DNA of 64,000 bases, taken from NCBI GenBank assembly GCA_947473475.1, contig CANJBZ010000005.1, positions 62,001-126,000 on the forward strand, read 5' to 3'. Made by a program: the position numbers and the translations under genes. The stretch is from Alphaproteobacteria bacterium (GTDB lineage Bacteria; Pseudomonadota; Alphaproteobacteria; Micropepsales; Micropepsaceae). The notes beneath the pieces were generated by a model. That model had not been told where the DNA came from and ran no database searches. It saw only the letters and a list, made by a program, of their open reading frames with translations. Of this stretch, positions 8,157 through 17,773 are shown piece by piece. The first letter of the stretch is position 1. Each line of letters begins with the position of its first letter.

Positions 8157-9509
8157 ATGGCTCGATCTTCAAAACGTGGTTTCCGTTTCGTCCTTCACCG
8201 GCTTCTGCTTGCCGCGCTTCTGGCTGTGACGGACCTCTCTGCCACTGTCGTCCCCGCCGAAGCCGCCCTTCAGGTGCGCGTCGATCAGGGCGTGACCGAG
8301 CCCATTCCGCTGGCGATTCCCGATTTTCTCGGAGGCGGGCAGGCCGGACGCGACATTGCCGGCGTCGTGCGGGCCGATCTCGAACGCTCAGGCCTTTTCC
8401 GCTCTCTTAATCCAACCTCGTTCATCGAAAAGATCAACGATATCAACACCCCGCCGCGCTTCGGGGATTGGCGCACGATTCAGGCGCAAGGCCTCGTCAC
8501 CGGGCAGGCCACGATGCAGCCCGACGGCCGCCTGCGCGTGGATTTCCGCCTTTGGGATATTTTCGGCGAGGCCCAAATGGTGGGCCTGCAATTCATGACC
8601 ACGCCGGAGAACTGGCGGCGGATCGCCCATCTCGTTTCCGACGCCATTTATGAGCGCATCACCGGGGAGAAGGGGTATTTCGATACCCGCATCGTGTTCG
8701 TCGCCGAATCGGGCCCGAAGCTGAACCGCCGCAAGCGCCTTGCCGTTATGGATCAGGACGGGGCCAATCCGGTGTTTCTGACCCAGGGCGACTATCTTGT
8801 GCTGACCCCGCGCTTCAATCCGACGGCGCAAATGATCGCCTACATGTCGTACATTCAGGCCCGCCCGCGCGTTTATCTGTTCGATCTGGAGACGGGGCGG
8901 CAGGAGGTTTTGGGCAATTTTCCCAATATGACGTTCTCGCCGCGATTTTCTCCGGACGGCAAAAGTGTGGTCATGGCGCTGGAGACCAACGGCAATTCCG
9001 ACATTTATCTGATGGATTTGGCGACCCGGACCTCAAAGCGGCTGACCAACGATCCGGGCATCGATACCGCGCCGTCCTTCTCTCCCGACGGAAAGCAGAT
9101 CACATTCGAGTCAAGCCGCAGCGGATCGCAGCAGATCTACGTCATGAATGCCGATGGGACGAATGCGCATCGAATCAGTTTCGGCGCGGGCAAGAACGGG
9201 ACGCCTGTGTGGAGCCCGCGCGGAGACCTCATTTCGTTCACAAAGATCACACCGGGCTATTTCGGTGTTGGGGTCATGCGGCCGGACGGTTCTGGAGAGC
9301 GGTTGTTGACGCATGGCTGGCAGGATGAAGGCCCCACATGGGCCCCGAACGGCCGGGTCCTCATGTTCACGCGGACGTTACAGTCAGGTGCGAACGGGGT
9401 CGGTGGCGGTTCGCAAATCTGGTCTATCGATATTACGGGACGCAACGAGAGACGCGTACTTTCGCCGGGAGATGCATCCGATCCGGCGTGGTCGCCCTTG
9501 ATACAGTGA
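8157..9509 (+). CDS. tolB: Tol-Pal periplasmic beta-propeller protein TolB
   Basis: A 450-residue periplasmic protein with a signal peptide ending near residue 36 (VPAEA). An N-terminal alpha/beta domain (to about 165) includes [25 protein letters not shown]. It is followed by a WD40-like propeller with repeated SPDGK / [22 protein letters not shown] and SPRGDLISF motifs. TolB binds Pal and the TolA C-terminus. The start is ATG 8157, 17 bases after tolA. An earlier in-frame ATG at 8088 lies inside tolA and would spoil the signal peptide. Confidence 0.96.
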   Translation: MARSSKRGFRFVLHRLLLAALLAVTDLSATVVPAEAALQVRVDQGVTEPIPLAIPDFLGGGQAGRDIAGVVRADLERSGLFRSLNPTSFIEKINDINTPPRFGDWRTIQAQGLVTGQATMQPDGRLRVDFRLWDIFGEAQMVGLQFMTTPENWRRIAHLVSDAIYERITGEKGYFDTRIVFVAESGPKLNRRKRLAVMDQDGANPVFLTQGDYLVLTPRFNPTAQMIAYMSYIQARPRVYLFDLETGRQEVLGNFPNMTFSPRFSPDGKSVVMALETNGNSDIYLMDLATRTSKRLTNDPGIDTAPSFSPDGKQITFESSRSGSQQIYVMNADGTNAHRISFGAGKNGTPVWSPRGDLISFTKITPGYFGVGVMRPDGSGERLLTHGWQDEGPTWAPNGRVLMFTRTLQSGANGVGGGSQIWSIDITGRNERRVLSPGDASDPAWSPLIQ

Positions 9510-9643
9510 GTGGCATCCCGTAATTTTGTTTTATTCGAACGGCGGTTTTGGTTCGAAAAGGCATATTGAGGGGGGAGAATACCCTTGGAAGCGCATCGCC
9601 TACGCACCCAGGCGCGGCTTGCGCATAACGGAGGTTCAATAAC

Positions 9644-10213
9644 ATGAGAAAACTCACCACCAGCGCAAAATTGGCGTGCCTTTCCTTTGCAGTTCTACTG
9701 ACCGCGTGCGCGGAAGAGATGAAAGCGCCGCCGCCCGCGCCGCCACCGCCGCCGGCCGCGATGCCGCCTGCGCCGCCGCCGCCACCGCAACCCGCACCGC
9801 CGCCGATGCCGCCGCGTCCGATGCCGCAAGTGTCGATCGTCCCCGGCAGCATCCAGGATTTTCAGGTGAACGTCGGCGACCGTATCTTCTTCGATTACGA
9901 TAAGACCGATCTGACGGACACCGGGCGCGCGACGCTGCAAAAGCAGGCCGCCTGGCTGCAGCGTTTCGGCGCTGTCACGCTGGCCGTCGAAGGACATGCC
10001 GATGAGCGCGGTACGCGCGAATACAATCTTGCACTGGGTGCACGGCGCGCGCAGGCGGTGAAAGATTACCTCGCAAGCTTGGGCGTTTCGGCTGCCCGCC
10101 TCGACACGATCTCCTACGGCAAGGAGCGTCCTGTCTGCGTCGAATCGAACGACGCCTGCTGGGCGCAAAATCGCCGCGGTGTGTCGACAATCAAAAGCGG
10201 CAACATGTCGTAA
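9644..10213 (+). CDS. pal: Peptidoglycan-associated lipoprotein Pal
   Basis: A 189-residue outer-membrane lipoprotein. The lipobox is LLTAC with Cys22. A Pro/Ala-rich linker (about 28-62) leads to the OmpA-like peptidoglycan-binding domain (about 78-180) with FFDYDKTDLTDTG, EGHADERGTREYN, LGARRAQAVKDYL and the NRRGV end. Pal anchors the outer membrane to peptidoglycan and binds TolB. A GGAGG site precedes the ATG. A strong terminator follows, so cpoB is probably transcribed separately. Confidence 0.96.
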   Translation: MRKLTTSAKLACLSFAVLLTACAEEMKAPPPAPPPPPAAMPPAPPPPPQPAPPPMPPRPMPQVSIVPGSIQDFQVNVGDRIFFDYDKTDLTDTGRATLQKQAAWLQRFGAVTLAVEGHADERGTREYNLALGARRAQAVKDYLASLGVSAARLDTISYGKERPVCVESNDACWAQNRRGVSTIKSGNMS

Positions 10214-10233
10214 GGAATTTTCCTTGCGGGATT

Positions 10234-10272
10234 AAAAAGGACGGGAACCTTAGAGCGGTTCCCGTCCTTTTT
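10234..10272. terminator. Bidirectional-type terminator after pal
   Basis: GGACGGGAACC (10239-10249) pairs perfectly with GGTTCCCGTCC (10257-10267) across a 7-base loop. T5 follows at 10268-10272 and A5 precedes at 10234-10238. It should end the tolQRAB-pal transcript. Confidence 0.93.
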
Positions 10273-10353
10273 GTTGCGCCGGTTAGCCTGCCTTGGTTTT
10301 TCCTTTTTCTGATATTCTGATGGACATTCGATTTGCGATCGGAAGGCGAGGCC

Positions 10354-11355
10354 ATGAAAGCAACGCACGCACGATGGATGAAAGCGGGCGCAGTAGCCGC
10401 CGTGCTGCTTGGTCTTGGTTCTGCGGCGTCCGGGGCGCCCGTGACCGTGGACGCACGCGATCTTCTGCTCAGGCTGCAGCGGGTAGAACGGGACATGCGC
10501 GACTTGCAGTCGGAAACATTCCGCCAGACGGGTAAAACTCTGCCCTCTGCTGCGTCCGGCCCTGCCGATCCCCTGCCTATGCCGGAAGCGGCGCCGATGC
10601 CGGCGCCTGTTTTGCCCGATCTCGATCCGCTGATTCGACGGCTGGGCGAGCTTGAAGATTCCATCGGCCGCTTGACCGGGCAGATGGAGGAACTGGGACA
10701 TCAGGTCGAGCAAGTGTCTCAGAAAAACGACCGCCTTCAGAAGCAGCTTGATTTCCAGGCGGCAGAGGCGGCGATGACCGCTGCTGCCTCAGCGGCGGCT
10801 CCGGCCGCCGACGGAACGGATATGCCGCCCGATTCCAACGGGGAGAAGGCGGTCGCCTCGTTGACCCCGCCGGATGGTCCGCCGCAACTTCGGGGGGGGC
10901 CGCCCGCCAACCTTGGGCAGATTCCCTCCAACGCGCCGTTGCCCAAGCCGTCGCGTCCGGCGGCGGCCGATCCCAAGCGTGAATTCGATTCGGCGATGAA
11001 TCTGCTGGCGCGCGCGCAATACGATCCCGCAAGCCAGGCCTTCCGGAAATTCGCCGACGATCATCCGGACGAGGACAGGGCCTCCGACGCTCTGTATTGG
11101 ACCGGGGACATCGCCTATTCTGCCAAGAAGGATTTTCCGGAAGCCGCTCGGGATTTCGCCGAGCTGCTCAAGAAATATCCCAAGGCTCAGCGCGCGCCCG
11201 AAGGCATGTTGAAACTCGCACTCGCTTTGTTCGAGCTGGGCCAGATGAAAGAAGGTTGTGCCGCTCTTGCCGCGCTCCCCGCGAAATACCCCGACGCTTC
11301 CGCGGCGGTCGCAACCCGCGCCCGGGCGGAGCGCACCGGCAACAAGTGTAAGTGA
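10354..11355 (+). CDS. cpoB: Tol-Pal accessory protein CpoB (YbgF)
   Basis: A 333-residue periplasmic protein. The signal peptide ends near residue 28 (ASGA). A coiled-coil trimerisation segment follows (LLLRLQRVERDMRDLQ, then a second helix with EDSIGRLTGQMEEL), then a Pro-rich linker. The C-terminal TPR domain begins at about residue 210 (KREFDSAMNLLARAQYDPAS; LYWTGDIAYSAKKDFPEAARDF). CpoB coordinates peptidoglycan synthesis with outer-membrane constriction through Tol-Pal. ATG 10354 is preferred over TTG 10333 because GGAAGGCGAGG precedes it. Confidence 0.92.
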   Translation: MKATHARWMKAGAVAAVLLGLGSAASGAPVTVDARDLLLRLQRVERDMRDLQSETFRQTGKTLPSAASGPADPLPMPEAAPMPAPVLPDLDPLIRRLGELEDSIGRLTGQMEELGHQVEQVSQKNDRLQKQLDFQAAEAAMTAAASAAAPAADGTDMPPDSNGEKAVASLTPPDGPPQLRGGPPANLGQIPSNAPLPKPSRPAAADPKREFDSAMNLLARAQYDPASQAFRKFADDHPDEDRASDALYWTGDIAYSAKKDFPEAARDFAELLKKYPKAQRAPEGMLKLALALFELGQMKEGCAALAALPAKYPDASAAVATRARAERTGNKCK

Positions 11356-12493
11356 CCCTTTCGACGGCCTGCACCGCGCCTTTGCTGAAAGTTTAAACAG
11401 GCTTGGCTTTGTGCCTGGCATGAAGGCCGCGCTGGCCGTTTCGGGCGGCGGCGATTCGATCGCCCTCATGCATCTCTACGCGCATTGGGTGAAGCAGAAC
11501 GGCGGCTGTTTGCCCGCCATTCTCATCGTCGATCATGGGCTGCGCGAAGAATCGCGCATGGAAGCCGCCACCGTCGCTGGGTGGGCAGAGGAGCTTGGCT
11601 TCCCCTCGCATGTGCTTGCCTGGACGGGCGGTAAACCGCAGTCGAACATCGAGGAATATGCGCGAACCGCCCGTTACCGCCTGCTCGGCGGCTGGTGCGT
11701 CGCGCACGATATGTCCAATCTTTTCGTGGCCCATACGTCCGACGATCAGGCGGAGACTTTTTTGTTGCGGCTGGCGCGCGGCAGCGGGGTCGATGGCCTG
11801 TCCGGCATGGAAGCGCGTTCATCTCTGCCGTCTCAGGAGTTCCGGGCCGTCCAGGTGCTGCGGCCGTTGCTGGCGGTCAACCGGACGGAATTGCGGGCAT
11901 ATCTTACAGCCCTCGGGGCAAAGTGGATCGAAGATCCGATGAACGAGGACGAGCGATTCGCCCGTACGCGCATTCGCAAGATACTGCCTGCTCTTGAAGC
12001 TGCCGGGGTCCCCGTTGGGCGCATTGTGCAGGCGGCGGCGCATTTGCGCCGCGCCCGCGAGGCGCTGGACGCTGCCGCCGATGATTTTCTGTACTGCCAT
12101 GGGCGAATCGATTCGAGCCCGGTGCTTATCGACGGCGCCGCGTTCGCCAAAGTCCCACGGGAGATCGCCCTGCGCGCCCTCTCTCTTGTCCTGCTTCGCG
12201 TCGGCGGCGCGGCATTTCGGCCCCGCTTCGAGCGGCTGGAAGCTGTGCTGGATGCCGTTCTTGCCGAAAAAATCAGCGCCCGCACGTTAAGCGGCTGCCG
12301 GATTGGCCGGGCGCCGAAGGCCGAAGCGGCCTTCGGTCCGGCGACGCTCATCGTTACACGCGAGGCGGAGCGCATGTCTGGATTGGCACGCAGCGGCGCC
12401 GCTACGGCCGGGCCACCGGCCCCCGCGGAGGCTGAAGGGGGACAAGGCTCTATTCTTCTGCCCCAGAAAGGGCGTATTCGGCGGGTCAGATGA
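11258..12493 (+). CDS. tilS: tRNA(Ile)-lysidine synthetase TilS, start uncertain
   Basis: TilS converts the wobble C of tRNA-Ile(CAU) to lysidine, which lets it read AUA. The ATP-pyrophosphatase loop SGGGDS is visible near residue 65. HGLREESRMEA, NIEEYARTARYRLL and AHTSDDQAETFLLRL follow, all TilS signatures. Family similarity begins around DPFDGLHRAFAESLNRLGF, near base 11354. No ATG lies in frame close by, so the first usable codon is GTG 11258, inside the cpoB end. The true start therefore lies between 11258 and about 11370. The C-terminal accessory domain is reduced, as in many alphaproteobacteria. Confidence 0.9.
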   Translation: MPLLPRSPRNTPTLPRRSQPAPGRSAPATSVSDPFDGLHRAFAESLNRLGFVPGMKAALAVSGGGDSIALMHLYAHWVKQNGGCLPAILIVDHGLREESRMEAATVAGWAEELGFPSHVLAWTGGKPQSNIEEYARTARYRLLGGWCVAHDMSNLFVAHTSDDQAETFLLRLARGSGVDGLSGMEARSSLPSQEFRAVQVLRPLLAVNRTELRAYLTALGAKWIEDPMNEDERFARTRIRKILPALEAAGVPVGRIVQAAAHLRRAREALDAAADDFLYCHGRIDSSPVLIDGAAFAKVPREIALRALSLVLLRVGGAAFRPRFERLEAVLDAVLAEKISARTLSGCRIGRAPKAEAAFGPATLIVTREAERMSGLARSGAATAGPPAPAEAEGGQGSILLPQKGRIRRVR

Positions 12494-12605
12494 AATTCTT
12501 AACGGTTTCCTGACTGGCAAGGGCGTATACAAATACCTATCTGTTGGACGAATACCGCGCATCGGCGTTTAATTCTCGACGACGGGCCCGGAAAAGAGGT
12601 CGGCC

Positions 12606-14537
12606 GTGAATAATTTCCGAAATTTGGCACTCTGGATCATCATTGCGCTCCTGTTAGTGGCGCTGTTCAACCTATTCCAGGGGCCGACACAACGTCAGGG
12701 TCGATCGCCGATCTCCTTCAGCGAGTTCAATCAGCAAATCGTGGCTGATGGCGTGAAGTCGGTGAATGTCTCGGGCACGCATGTCGAGGGTCAGTTCAAG
12801 AACGGAACCCAGTTCTCGACGGACATTCCGGACGATCCGAGCCTGACCTCGCGTCTGCTTGAACACAATGTGGACATCAAGGTGCGGCCGGAGGGCGACA
12901 ACATCACGCTCCTCTCCGTCTTCATCAATTGGTTCCCGATGCTGCTTTTCGTGGCGGTCATGATCTTCCTCATGCGCCAGATGCAGGCCGGCGGCGGCAA
13001 AGCCATGGGCTTCGGCAAAAGCCGCGCGAAGATGCTGACCGAGCGTCAGGGACGCGTGACCTTTGAAGATGTCGCCGGTGTGGACGAGGCCAAGGAAGAT
13101 CTGGTCGAAATCGTCGACTTCCTGAAGGACCCGCAAAAATTCCAGAAGCTCGGTGGCCGTATTCCCAAGGGCGTTCTGCTGGTGGGACCTCCCGGTACCG
13201 GTAAGACGCTGCTGGCACGCGCCATCGCGGGCGAAGCCAACGTGCCGTTCTTTACAATCTCAGGTTCGGACTTCGTCGAAATGTTCGTTGGCGTCGGCGC
13301 GAGCCGCGTACGGGACATGTTCGAGCAGGCCAAGAAAAACGCGCCTTGCATCGTCTTTATCGATGAAATCGATGCCGTCGGCCGTCATCGCGGCGCCGGT
13401 TTGGGCGGCGGCAATGACGAGCGCGAGCAGACGCTGAACCAATTGCTCGTCGAAATGGACGGCTTTGAGGCCAATGAAGGCGTGATCCTGATCGCGGCCA
13501 CCAACCGGCCCGATGTGCTCGACCCAGCGTTGCTGCGCCCGGGCCGTTTCGACCGGCAGATCGTTGTTCCCAATCCCGATCTTTCGGGACGCGAGAAGAT
13601 TCTCAAAGTGCATATGCGCAAGGTGCCGCTGGCGCCCGATGTGGACGCCAGAGTCATCGCGCGCGGAACGCCCGGCTTTTCGGGTGCGGATTTGGCGAAC
13701 CTCGTCAACGAAGCGGCGCTGCTTGCAGCCCGCCGTGGCAAACGCCTTGTCGCCCGCAACGAGTTTGAGGACGCCAAAGATAAGGTCATGATGGGTGCGG
13801 AGCGCCGCTCCCTCGCCATGACCGACGAGGAAAAGAAACTTACCGCGTACCACGAGGGCGGCCACGCGCTGGTGGCTCTGACCGTCGTCGGCTCAGATCC
13901 CATTCACAAGGCGACCATTATTCCGCGCGGCCGTGCGCTCGGAATGGTGATGCGTCTGCCCGAACGCGATGTGGTTTCGTTGACGCGCCAGAAGCTTTAT
14001 GCGGACCTCTGCGTGGCGTTTGGTGGCCGTATCGCCGAAGAGCTGATCTTTGGCTACGACAAGGTCACAACGGGCGCGCAGTCCGATATCGAGATGGCGA
14101 CCCGCATGGCGCGGGCCATGGTGACACGCTTCGGCATGTCGGACGAGCTTGGCCCGATCTCCTATGGGGAAAACCAAGAGGAAGTCTTCCTTGGCCACTC
14201 CGTCTCGCGGACGCAAAGCGTGTCCGAAGCGACCGCCCAGAAGATCGACTCCGAAGTGCGCCGCATCATCGAGGAAACGTACTCGCGCGCGAAAAAGCTG
14301 CTGAGCGAGAAGATCGAAGATCTGCACACGATCGCCCAGGGACTTCTGGAATACGAAACGCTCACTGGCGAGGAGATCAAGGGGTTGTTGCGCGGCGAAC
14401 GTCCGGTGCGTACGCCCTATGAGGAGCCCGAGCCGCAAAATCCGGTTCCGCCGCGTCCCACTGCGACGGTTCCCTCGGCAGGCCGGTCGCGCGAGCCGGG
14501 CATCACGATTGCACCTGAGCCGCAACCCGGCACGTGA
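12606..14537 (+). CDS. ftsH: ATP-dependent zinc metalloprotease FtsH
   Basis: A 643-residue membrane AAA+ protease that degrades unfolded membrane proteins and regulators. Two TM helices (about 7-23 and 103-124) flank a small periplasmic domain. Walker A GPPGTGKT is at 194-201, Walker B FIDEID at 251-256 and the second region of homology ends RPGRFDRQ. The zinc site HEGGH is at 416-420. The start is GTG 12606 with an AAAAGAGG-like site. The stop overlaps the folP start by 4 bases. tilS-ftsH-folP-glmM is a common order in this class. Confidence 0.97.
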   Translation: MNNFRNLALWIIIALLLVALFNLFQGPTQRQGRSPISFSEFNQQIVADGVKSVNVSGTHVEGQFKNGTQFSTDIPDDPSLTSRLLEHNVDIKVRPEGDNITLLSVFINWFPMLLFVAVMIFLMRQMQAGGGKAMGFGKSRAKMLTERQGRVTFEDVAGVDEAKEDLVEIVDFLKDPQKFQKLGGRIPKGVLLVGPPGTGKTLLARAIAGEANVPFFTISGSDFVEMFVGVGASRVRDMFEQAKKNAPCIVFIDEIDAVGRHRGAGLGGGNDEREQTLNQLLVEMDGFEANEGVILIAATNRPDVLDPALLRPGRFDRQIVVPNPDLSGREKILKVHMRKVPLAPDVDARVIARGTPGFSGADLANLVNEAALLAARRGKRLVARNEFEDAKDKVMMGAERRSLAMTDEEKKLTAYHEGGHALVALTVVGSDPIHKATIIPRGRALGMVMRLPERDVVSLTRQKLYADLCVAFGGRIAEELIFGYDKVTTGAQSDIEMATRMARAMVTRFGMSDELGPISYGENQEEVFLGHSVSRTQSVSEATAQKIDSEVRRIIEETYSRAKKLLSEKIEDLHTIAQGLLEYETLTGEEIKGLLRGERPVRTPYEEPEPQNPVPPRPTATVPSAGRSREPGITIAPEPQPGT

Positions 14538-15385
14538 GTCAGAAAACGGAAAACGGAAAGCGGAAAGCGGACATCCGGCTTCCGGTTTCCGTTTTCGGCA
14601 TTCTCAACATCACGGACGATTCGTTTTCCGATGCCGGGCGATTTCTCGACCCCGAAGCCGCGCTGGCGCATGCGGAAAAACTAATCGATGACGGCGCCGG
14701 CGCGCTGGACCTTGGCGCGGCCTCCAGCAATCCGCGCTCCGAAACCGTGCCGCCCGATGTGGAGATTGGACGGCTTGCGCCGATCGTGCTCGCCGCCAAA
14801 GAGCGTGGCTGGAAAATCTCCGTCGACAGCTTTGCATCCGAAACACAGCTTTGGGCGCTGGAAGAGGGCGTCGCCTATTTGAACGACATTCAAGGCTTTG
14901 CCGATGTGTCGATGTATCCGCATCTGGCCGCAGCCGAGTCCAAGCTTATCGTCATGCATTCCGTACAAGGACTAGGCCGGGCGCAGCGGATCGACACCGA
15001 TCCGCGTGAGATCATGGGGCGCATCGCGGATTTCTTCGACGCGCGCATTCAGGCGCTCACGCACGCGGGCGTTGCGCGCGAACGGCTGATCCTCGATCCG
15101 GGGATGGGAATGTTTGTCGGGACTCGCCCCGAGGTTTCACTGACGATTTTGCGCCGTCTGCCGCAGCTTAAGTCCGCGTTCGGTCTGCCGCTTCTTGTCT
15201 CGGTCTCGCGCAAATCGTTTTTGCGCAAATTGGTGGGCCGCGAAGTCGCCGAGATCGGTCCTGGAACGCTGGCGGCCGAACTTTATGCCGCCCTCCACGG
15301 CGCGGACATTATACGGACTCACGAACCCAAGCCCCTTCGCGACGGTTTAACGATTTGGTCGCATATTGCGTCCTCGGGGTACTGA
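14534..15385 (+). CDS. folP: Dihydropteroate synthase, Sul-like chromosomal form
   Basis: A 283-residue DHPS, the folate-pathway enzyme that condenses pterin pyrophosphate with p-aminobenzoate. Anchors are [13 protein letters not shown] (N25), DLGAASSNP at 59-67, NDIQGF, DPGMGMF at 188-194, SRKSFL at 225-230 and RTHEP at 261-265. The [24 protein letters not shown]-x-F and IRTHEP-x-PLRDGL segments match what I recall of the mobile sulfonamide-resistance enzymes Sul1/Sul2 better than ordinary FolP, which has GGESTRPG at the pABA loop. GTG 14534 overlaps the ftsH stop. The first 17 or so residues are largely encoded by a palindromic repeat. glmM follows, as it does (truncated) beside sul2. Confidence 0.9.
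   Translation: MSQKTENGKRKADIRLPVSVFGILNITDDSFSDAGRFLDPEAALAHAEKLIDDGAGALDLGAASSNPRSETVPPDVEIGRLAPIVLAAKERGWKISVDSFASETQLWALEEGVAYLNDIQGFADVSMYPHLAAAESKLIVMHSVQGLGRAQRIDTDPREIMGRIADFFDARIQALTHAGVARERLILDPGMGMFVGTRPEVSLTILRRLPQLKSAFGLPLLVSVSRKSFLRKLVGREVAEIGPGTLAAELYAALHGADIIRTHEPKPLRDGLTIWSHIASSGY
14549..14596. repeat. Imperfect palindrome within the first codons of folP
   Basis: The arm 14549-14571 (GAAAACGGAAAGCGG...) matches the inverse of 14574-14596 at 20 of 23 positions, with a 2-base centre. The left arm is itself built from short CGGAAA-type repeats. It lies within the first 21 codons of folP, where it lengthens the N-terminus and would fold at the start of the message. Confidence 0.8.
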
Positions 15386-15471
15386 AGATAGTCAGACTAC
15401 GGTAATATTCTCCCGCAAAGCCTTTCAGCGAAGCAGCCTCTTCCGGGTCTGAGTGGGGGAGCAGGAGTTCC

Positions 15472-16818
15472 ATGACGCGCAAACTTTTCGGCACCGATGG
15501 CATTCGGGGCCAAGCCAATAAATTTCCGATGACTCCCGATATCGCGCTCAAGGTCGGCATGGCCGCCGGGCGCATCTTCATGCGGGGCGACCATCGCCAT
15601 CGCGTGGTGATCGGCAAGGACACGCGCCTTTCGGGATATATGATCGAATCGGCCCTGGTGTCCGGCTTCACGTCGGTCGGCATGGAAGTGTTTCAGTTCG
15701 GACCGCTGCCGACGCCCGCCGTCGCCATGCTCACGCGCTCGCTGCGCGCCGATTTGGGCGTGATGATTTCCGCCTCGCACAATGCCTATCACGACAACGG
15801 TATCAAGCTGTTCGGCCCGGACGGGCAAAAGCTTTCCGACGAGCGCGAACTGGAAATCGAAGCTCTGATGGAAAATGGGGTCGACGGCGGACTGGCCGAA
15901 CCCACGAAGATCGGCCGTGCGCGCCGTATCGAGGATGCGCAAGCGCGTTACATCGAATTCGTCAAACGCACCTTCCCCAAGCATCTGCGGCTTGAAGGCT
16001 TGCGCATCGTGATCGATTGCGCGCATGGCGCGTCCTATCGCGTCGCGCCCGCGGTGTTGTGGGAATTGGGCGCGGACATCGTGGCCATCGGTGTCGAACC
16101 GAACGGCATCAACATCAATCAGGACGTCGGTTCGACGGCGCCAAACGCGATGATCGAAAAGGTGCGCGAGACGCGCGCGGATTTCGGCATTGCGCTGGAT
16201 GGCGACGCCGACCGCGTCTGCATGTGCGACGAAAAGGGCCAGATCATCGACGGCGACCAGATTCTCGCGTTGATTGCGCGTTCCTGGATAAAAAGCGGCG
16301 AGCTCAAAGGCGGCGGTGTGGTCGGCACGGTGATGTCGAACATCGGACTGGAACGCTATCTCGCGTCACAAAATCTCAAGCTGATTCGTGCGTCCGTCGG
16401 CGATCGCTACGTCATCGAGAAGATGCGCGAAGGCGGTTTCAATGTCGGCGGCGAGCAGTCCGGCCACATCATCTTCAGCGACTTCATCACCACGGGCGAT
16501 GGCTTGATTGCGGCCCTTCAGGTGCTTGCGGTCCTGGCCGAAGAACGCCGTCCGGCCAGCGAAGCGGCCCACATCTTTGAGCCCGCGCCGCAGATTCTCG
16601 AGAACGTGCGATTCAAACGTGGCGAGCCCTTGACCGATATCAAGGTCACGACGCGCATTAAAGATTGCGAAGCCCGCCTCAACGGCACCGGCCGCATTCT
16701 GGTGCGCAAATCGGGTACCGAGCCGGTGATTCGCATCATGGGCGAAGGCGAGGACGAAAATCTGGTGCGCGAAGTCGTGCGCGAGATCGCCGAAGTCATC
16801 CAGGAAGCCAGCGCGTAA
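15472..16818 (+). CDS. glmM: Phosphoglucosamine mutase GlmM
   Basis: A 448-residue alpha-D-phosphohexomutase that converts glucosamine-6-phosphate to glucosamine-1-phosphate for UDP-GlcNAc synthesis. The start [10 protein letters not shown] is diagnostic. The phosphorylated Ser102 lies in [13 protein letters not shown], the metal loop is LDGDADR, the sugar loop GGEQSGHI, and the C-terminal phosphate loop [15 protein letters not shown] 15472 is preceded by GGGGGAGCAGGAG. The 86 bases after folP hold only this leader. Confidence 0.97.
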   Translation: MTRKLFGTDGIRGQANKFPMTPDIALKVGMAAGRIFMRGDHRHRVVIGKDTRLSGYMIESALVSGFTSVGMEVFQFGPLPTPAVAMLTRSLRADLGVMISASHNAYHDNGIKLFGPDGQKLSDERELEIEALMENGVDGGLAEPTKIGRARRIEDAQARYIEFVKRTFPKHLRLEGLRIVIDCAHGASYRVAPAVLWELGADIVAIGVEPNGININQDVGSTAPNAMIEKVRETRADFGIALDGDADRVCMCDEKGQIIDGDQILALIARSWIKSGELKGGGVVGTVMSNIGLERYLASQNLKLIRASVGDRYVIEKMREGGFNVGGEQSGHIIFSDFITTGDGLIAALQVLAVLAEERRPASEAAHIFEPAPQILENVRFKRGEPLTDIKVTTRIKDCEARLNGTGRILVRKSGTEPVIRIMGEGEDENLVREVVREIAEVIQEASA

Positions 16819-16867
16819 GAGTGTGCTTCGCGAAGCACCTCACCATGACGAAGACTGAGCTTGGTTA

Positions 16868-16916
16868 GTGCCGCTTACCCCTCGCCCCCGTAAGGGGGAG
16901 AGGGTAGGGTGAGGGG
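16868..16916. repeat. GC-rich palindromic repeat between glmM and thiD
   Basis: CTTACCCCTCGCCCCCGTAA and its partner GGGGGAGAGGG...TAGGGTGAGGGG form an imperfect stem. The element belongs to the CCCTC/GAGGG-type intergenic repeats seen at 60368-60500 and elsewhere. No gene lies in the gap. Confidence 0.7.
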
Positions 16917-16936
16917 CGATCTCTCCCCATTCCAAG

Positions 16937-17767
16937 ATGTCTCTCCTTCTGCCTCCCCGCATCCTCATCATCGCGGGATCGGATTCCGGCGGCGGCGCCG
17001 GCATTCAAGCCGACATCAAGACCGTAACCGCGCTCGGCGGCTACGCGATGACGGCCATCACCGCCGTCACCGTGCAGGACACCAAAGGCGTGCATGGTTT
17101 TCACGCTGTTCCACCGGACATCCTGGCCGCTCAGATTCGCGTCACGCTTTGCGACATCGGCGCCGACGCCATCAAAACCGGAATGCTCGTCTCCGCCGCG
17201 CACGTAAACGCCATAGCGGATGCCCTCCTCTCAACCCTCCCCTTGAGGGAGGGTGGGATACCCCTCATCATCGACACTGTCATGATCGCCAAAGGCGGCA
17301 CCGCGCTTCTGGACGCAGCCGGTGTCGAAGCTATGAAACTGCGCCTCTTTCCACTGGCCGCGCTCATCACGCCGAACGCACCGGAAGCATCTGCGCTAAC
17401 TGGCATCGCCGTCGACACACCGGAAGATGCAATTCGCGCGGCAAACCTTTTGCGAGAGAGCGGCGCCCGTGCTGTTCTCGTCAAAGGCGGTCATCTCTCG
17501 GGCGATACGGTGACGGATGTGCTGGTCGATGACACCGGCATCTATCGCTTCACCGGCCCACGACTCGGAAATCCTGCAACACACGGCACAGGCTGCACGC
17601 TTGCTTCCGCGATTGCGACTCATCTTGGGCGAGGACTGTCCGTTCGCGATGCTGTCGAACACGGACGGGCTTTTGTGCAGGAAGCCATTCGCGCCGGGCT
17701 TCCCTTCGGCCATGGAGTCGGACCGGTCAATCACCTCTTCGGGATTGCGCCCCAACGCATCTCGTAG
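16937..17767 (+). CDS. thiD: Hydroxymethylpyrimidine/phosphomethylpyrimidine kinase ThiD
   Basis: A 276-residue ribokinase-fold enzyme that phosphorylates HMP and HMP-P in thiamine synthesis. Visible motifs are the substrate loop IAGSDSGGGAGIQADIKT, the VQDTKG loop, the KTGMLVSA segment and the catalytic anion-hole motif THGTGCTLASAIATHL. Near residues 98-108 the protein carries LSTLPLREGGI, encoded by a palindromic repeat, where other ThiD proteins run straight into the PVVLDPVM-like strand. The frame is kept. The repeat appears to have inserted into a surface loop. Confidence 0.93.
   Translation: MSLLLPPRILIIAGSDSGGGAGIQADIKTVTALGGYAMTAITAVTVQDTKGVHGFHAVPPDILAAQIRVTLCDIGADAIKTGMLVSAAHVNAIADALLSTLPLREGGIPLIIDTVMIAKGGTALLDAAGVEAMKLRLFPLAALITPNAPEASALTGIAVDTPEDAIRAANLLRESGARAVLVKGGHLSGDTVTDVLVDDTGIYRFTGPRLGNPATHGTGCTLASAIATHLGRGLSVRDAVEHGRAFVQEAIRAGLPFGHGVGPVNHLFGIAPQRIS
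17234..17254. repeat. Palindromic repeat in frame inside thiD
   Basis: ACCCTCCC (17234-17241) and GGGAGGGT (17247-17254) form a perfect 8-base stem over a CTTGA loop. The same style of element otherwise lies between genes. Here it is translated. Confidence 0.8.
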
Positions 17768-17773
17768 CTGCGC

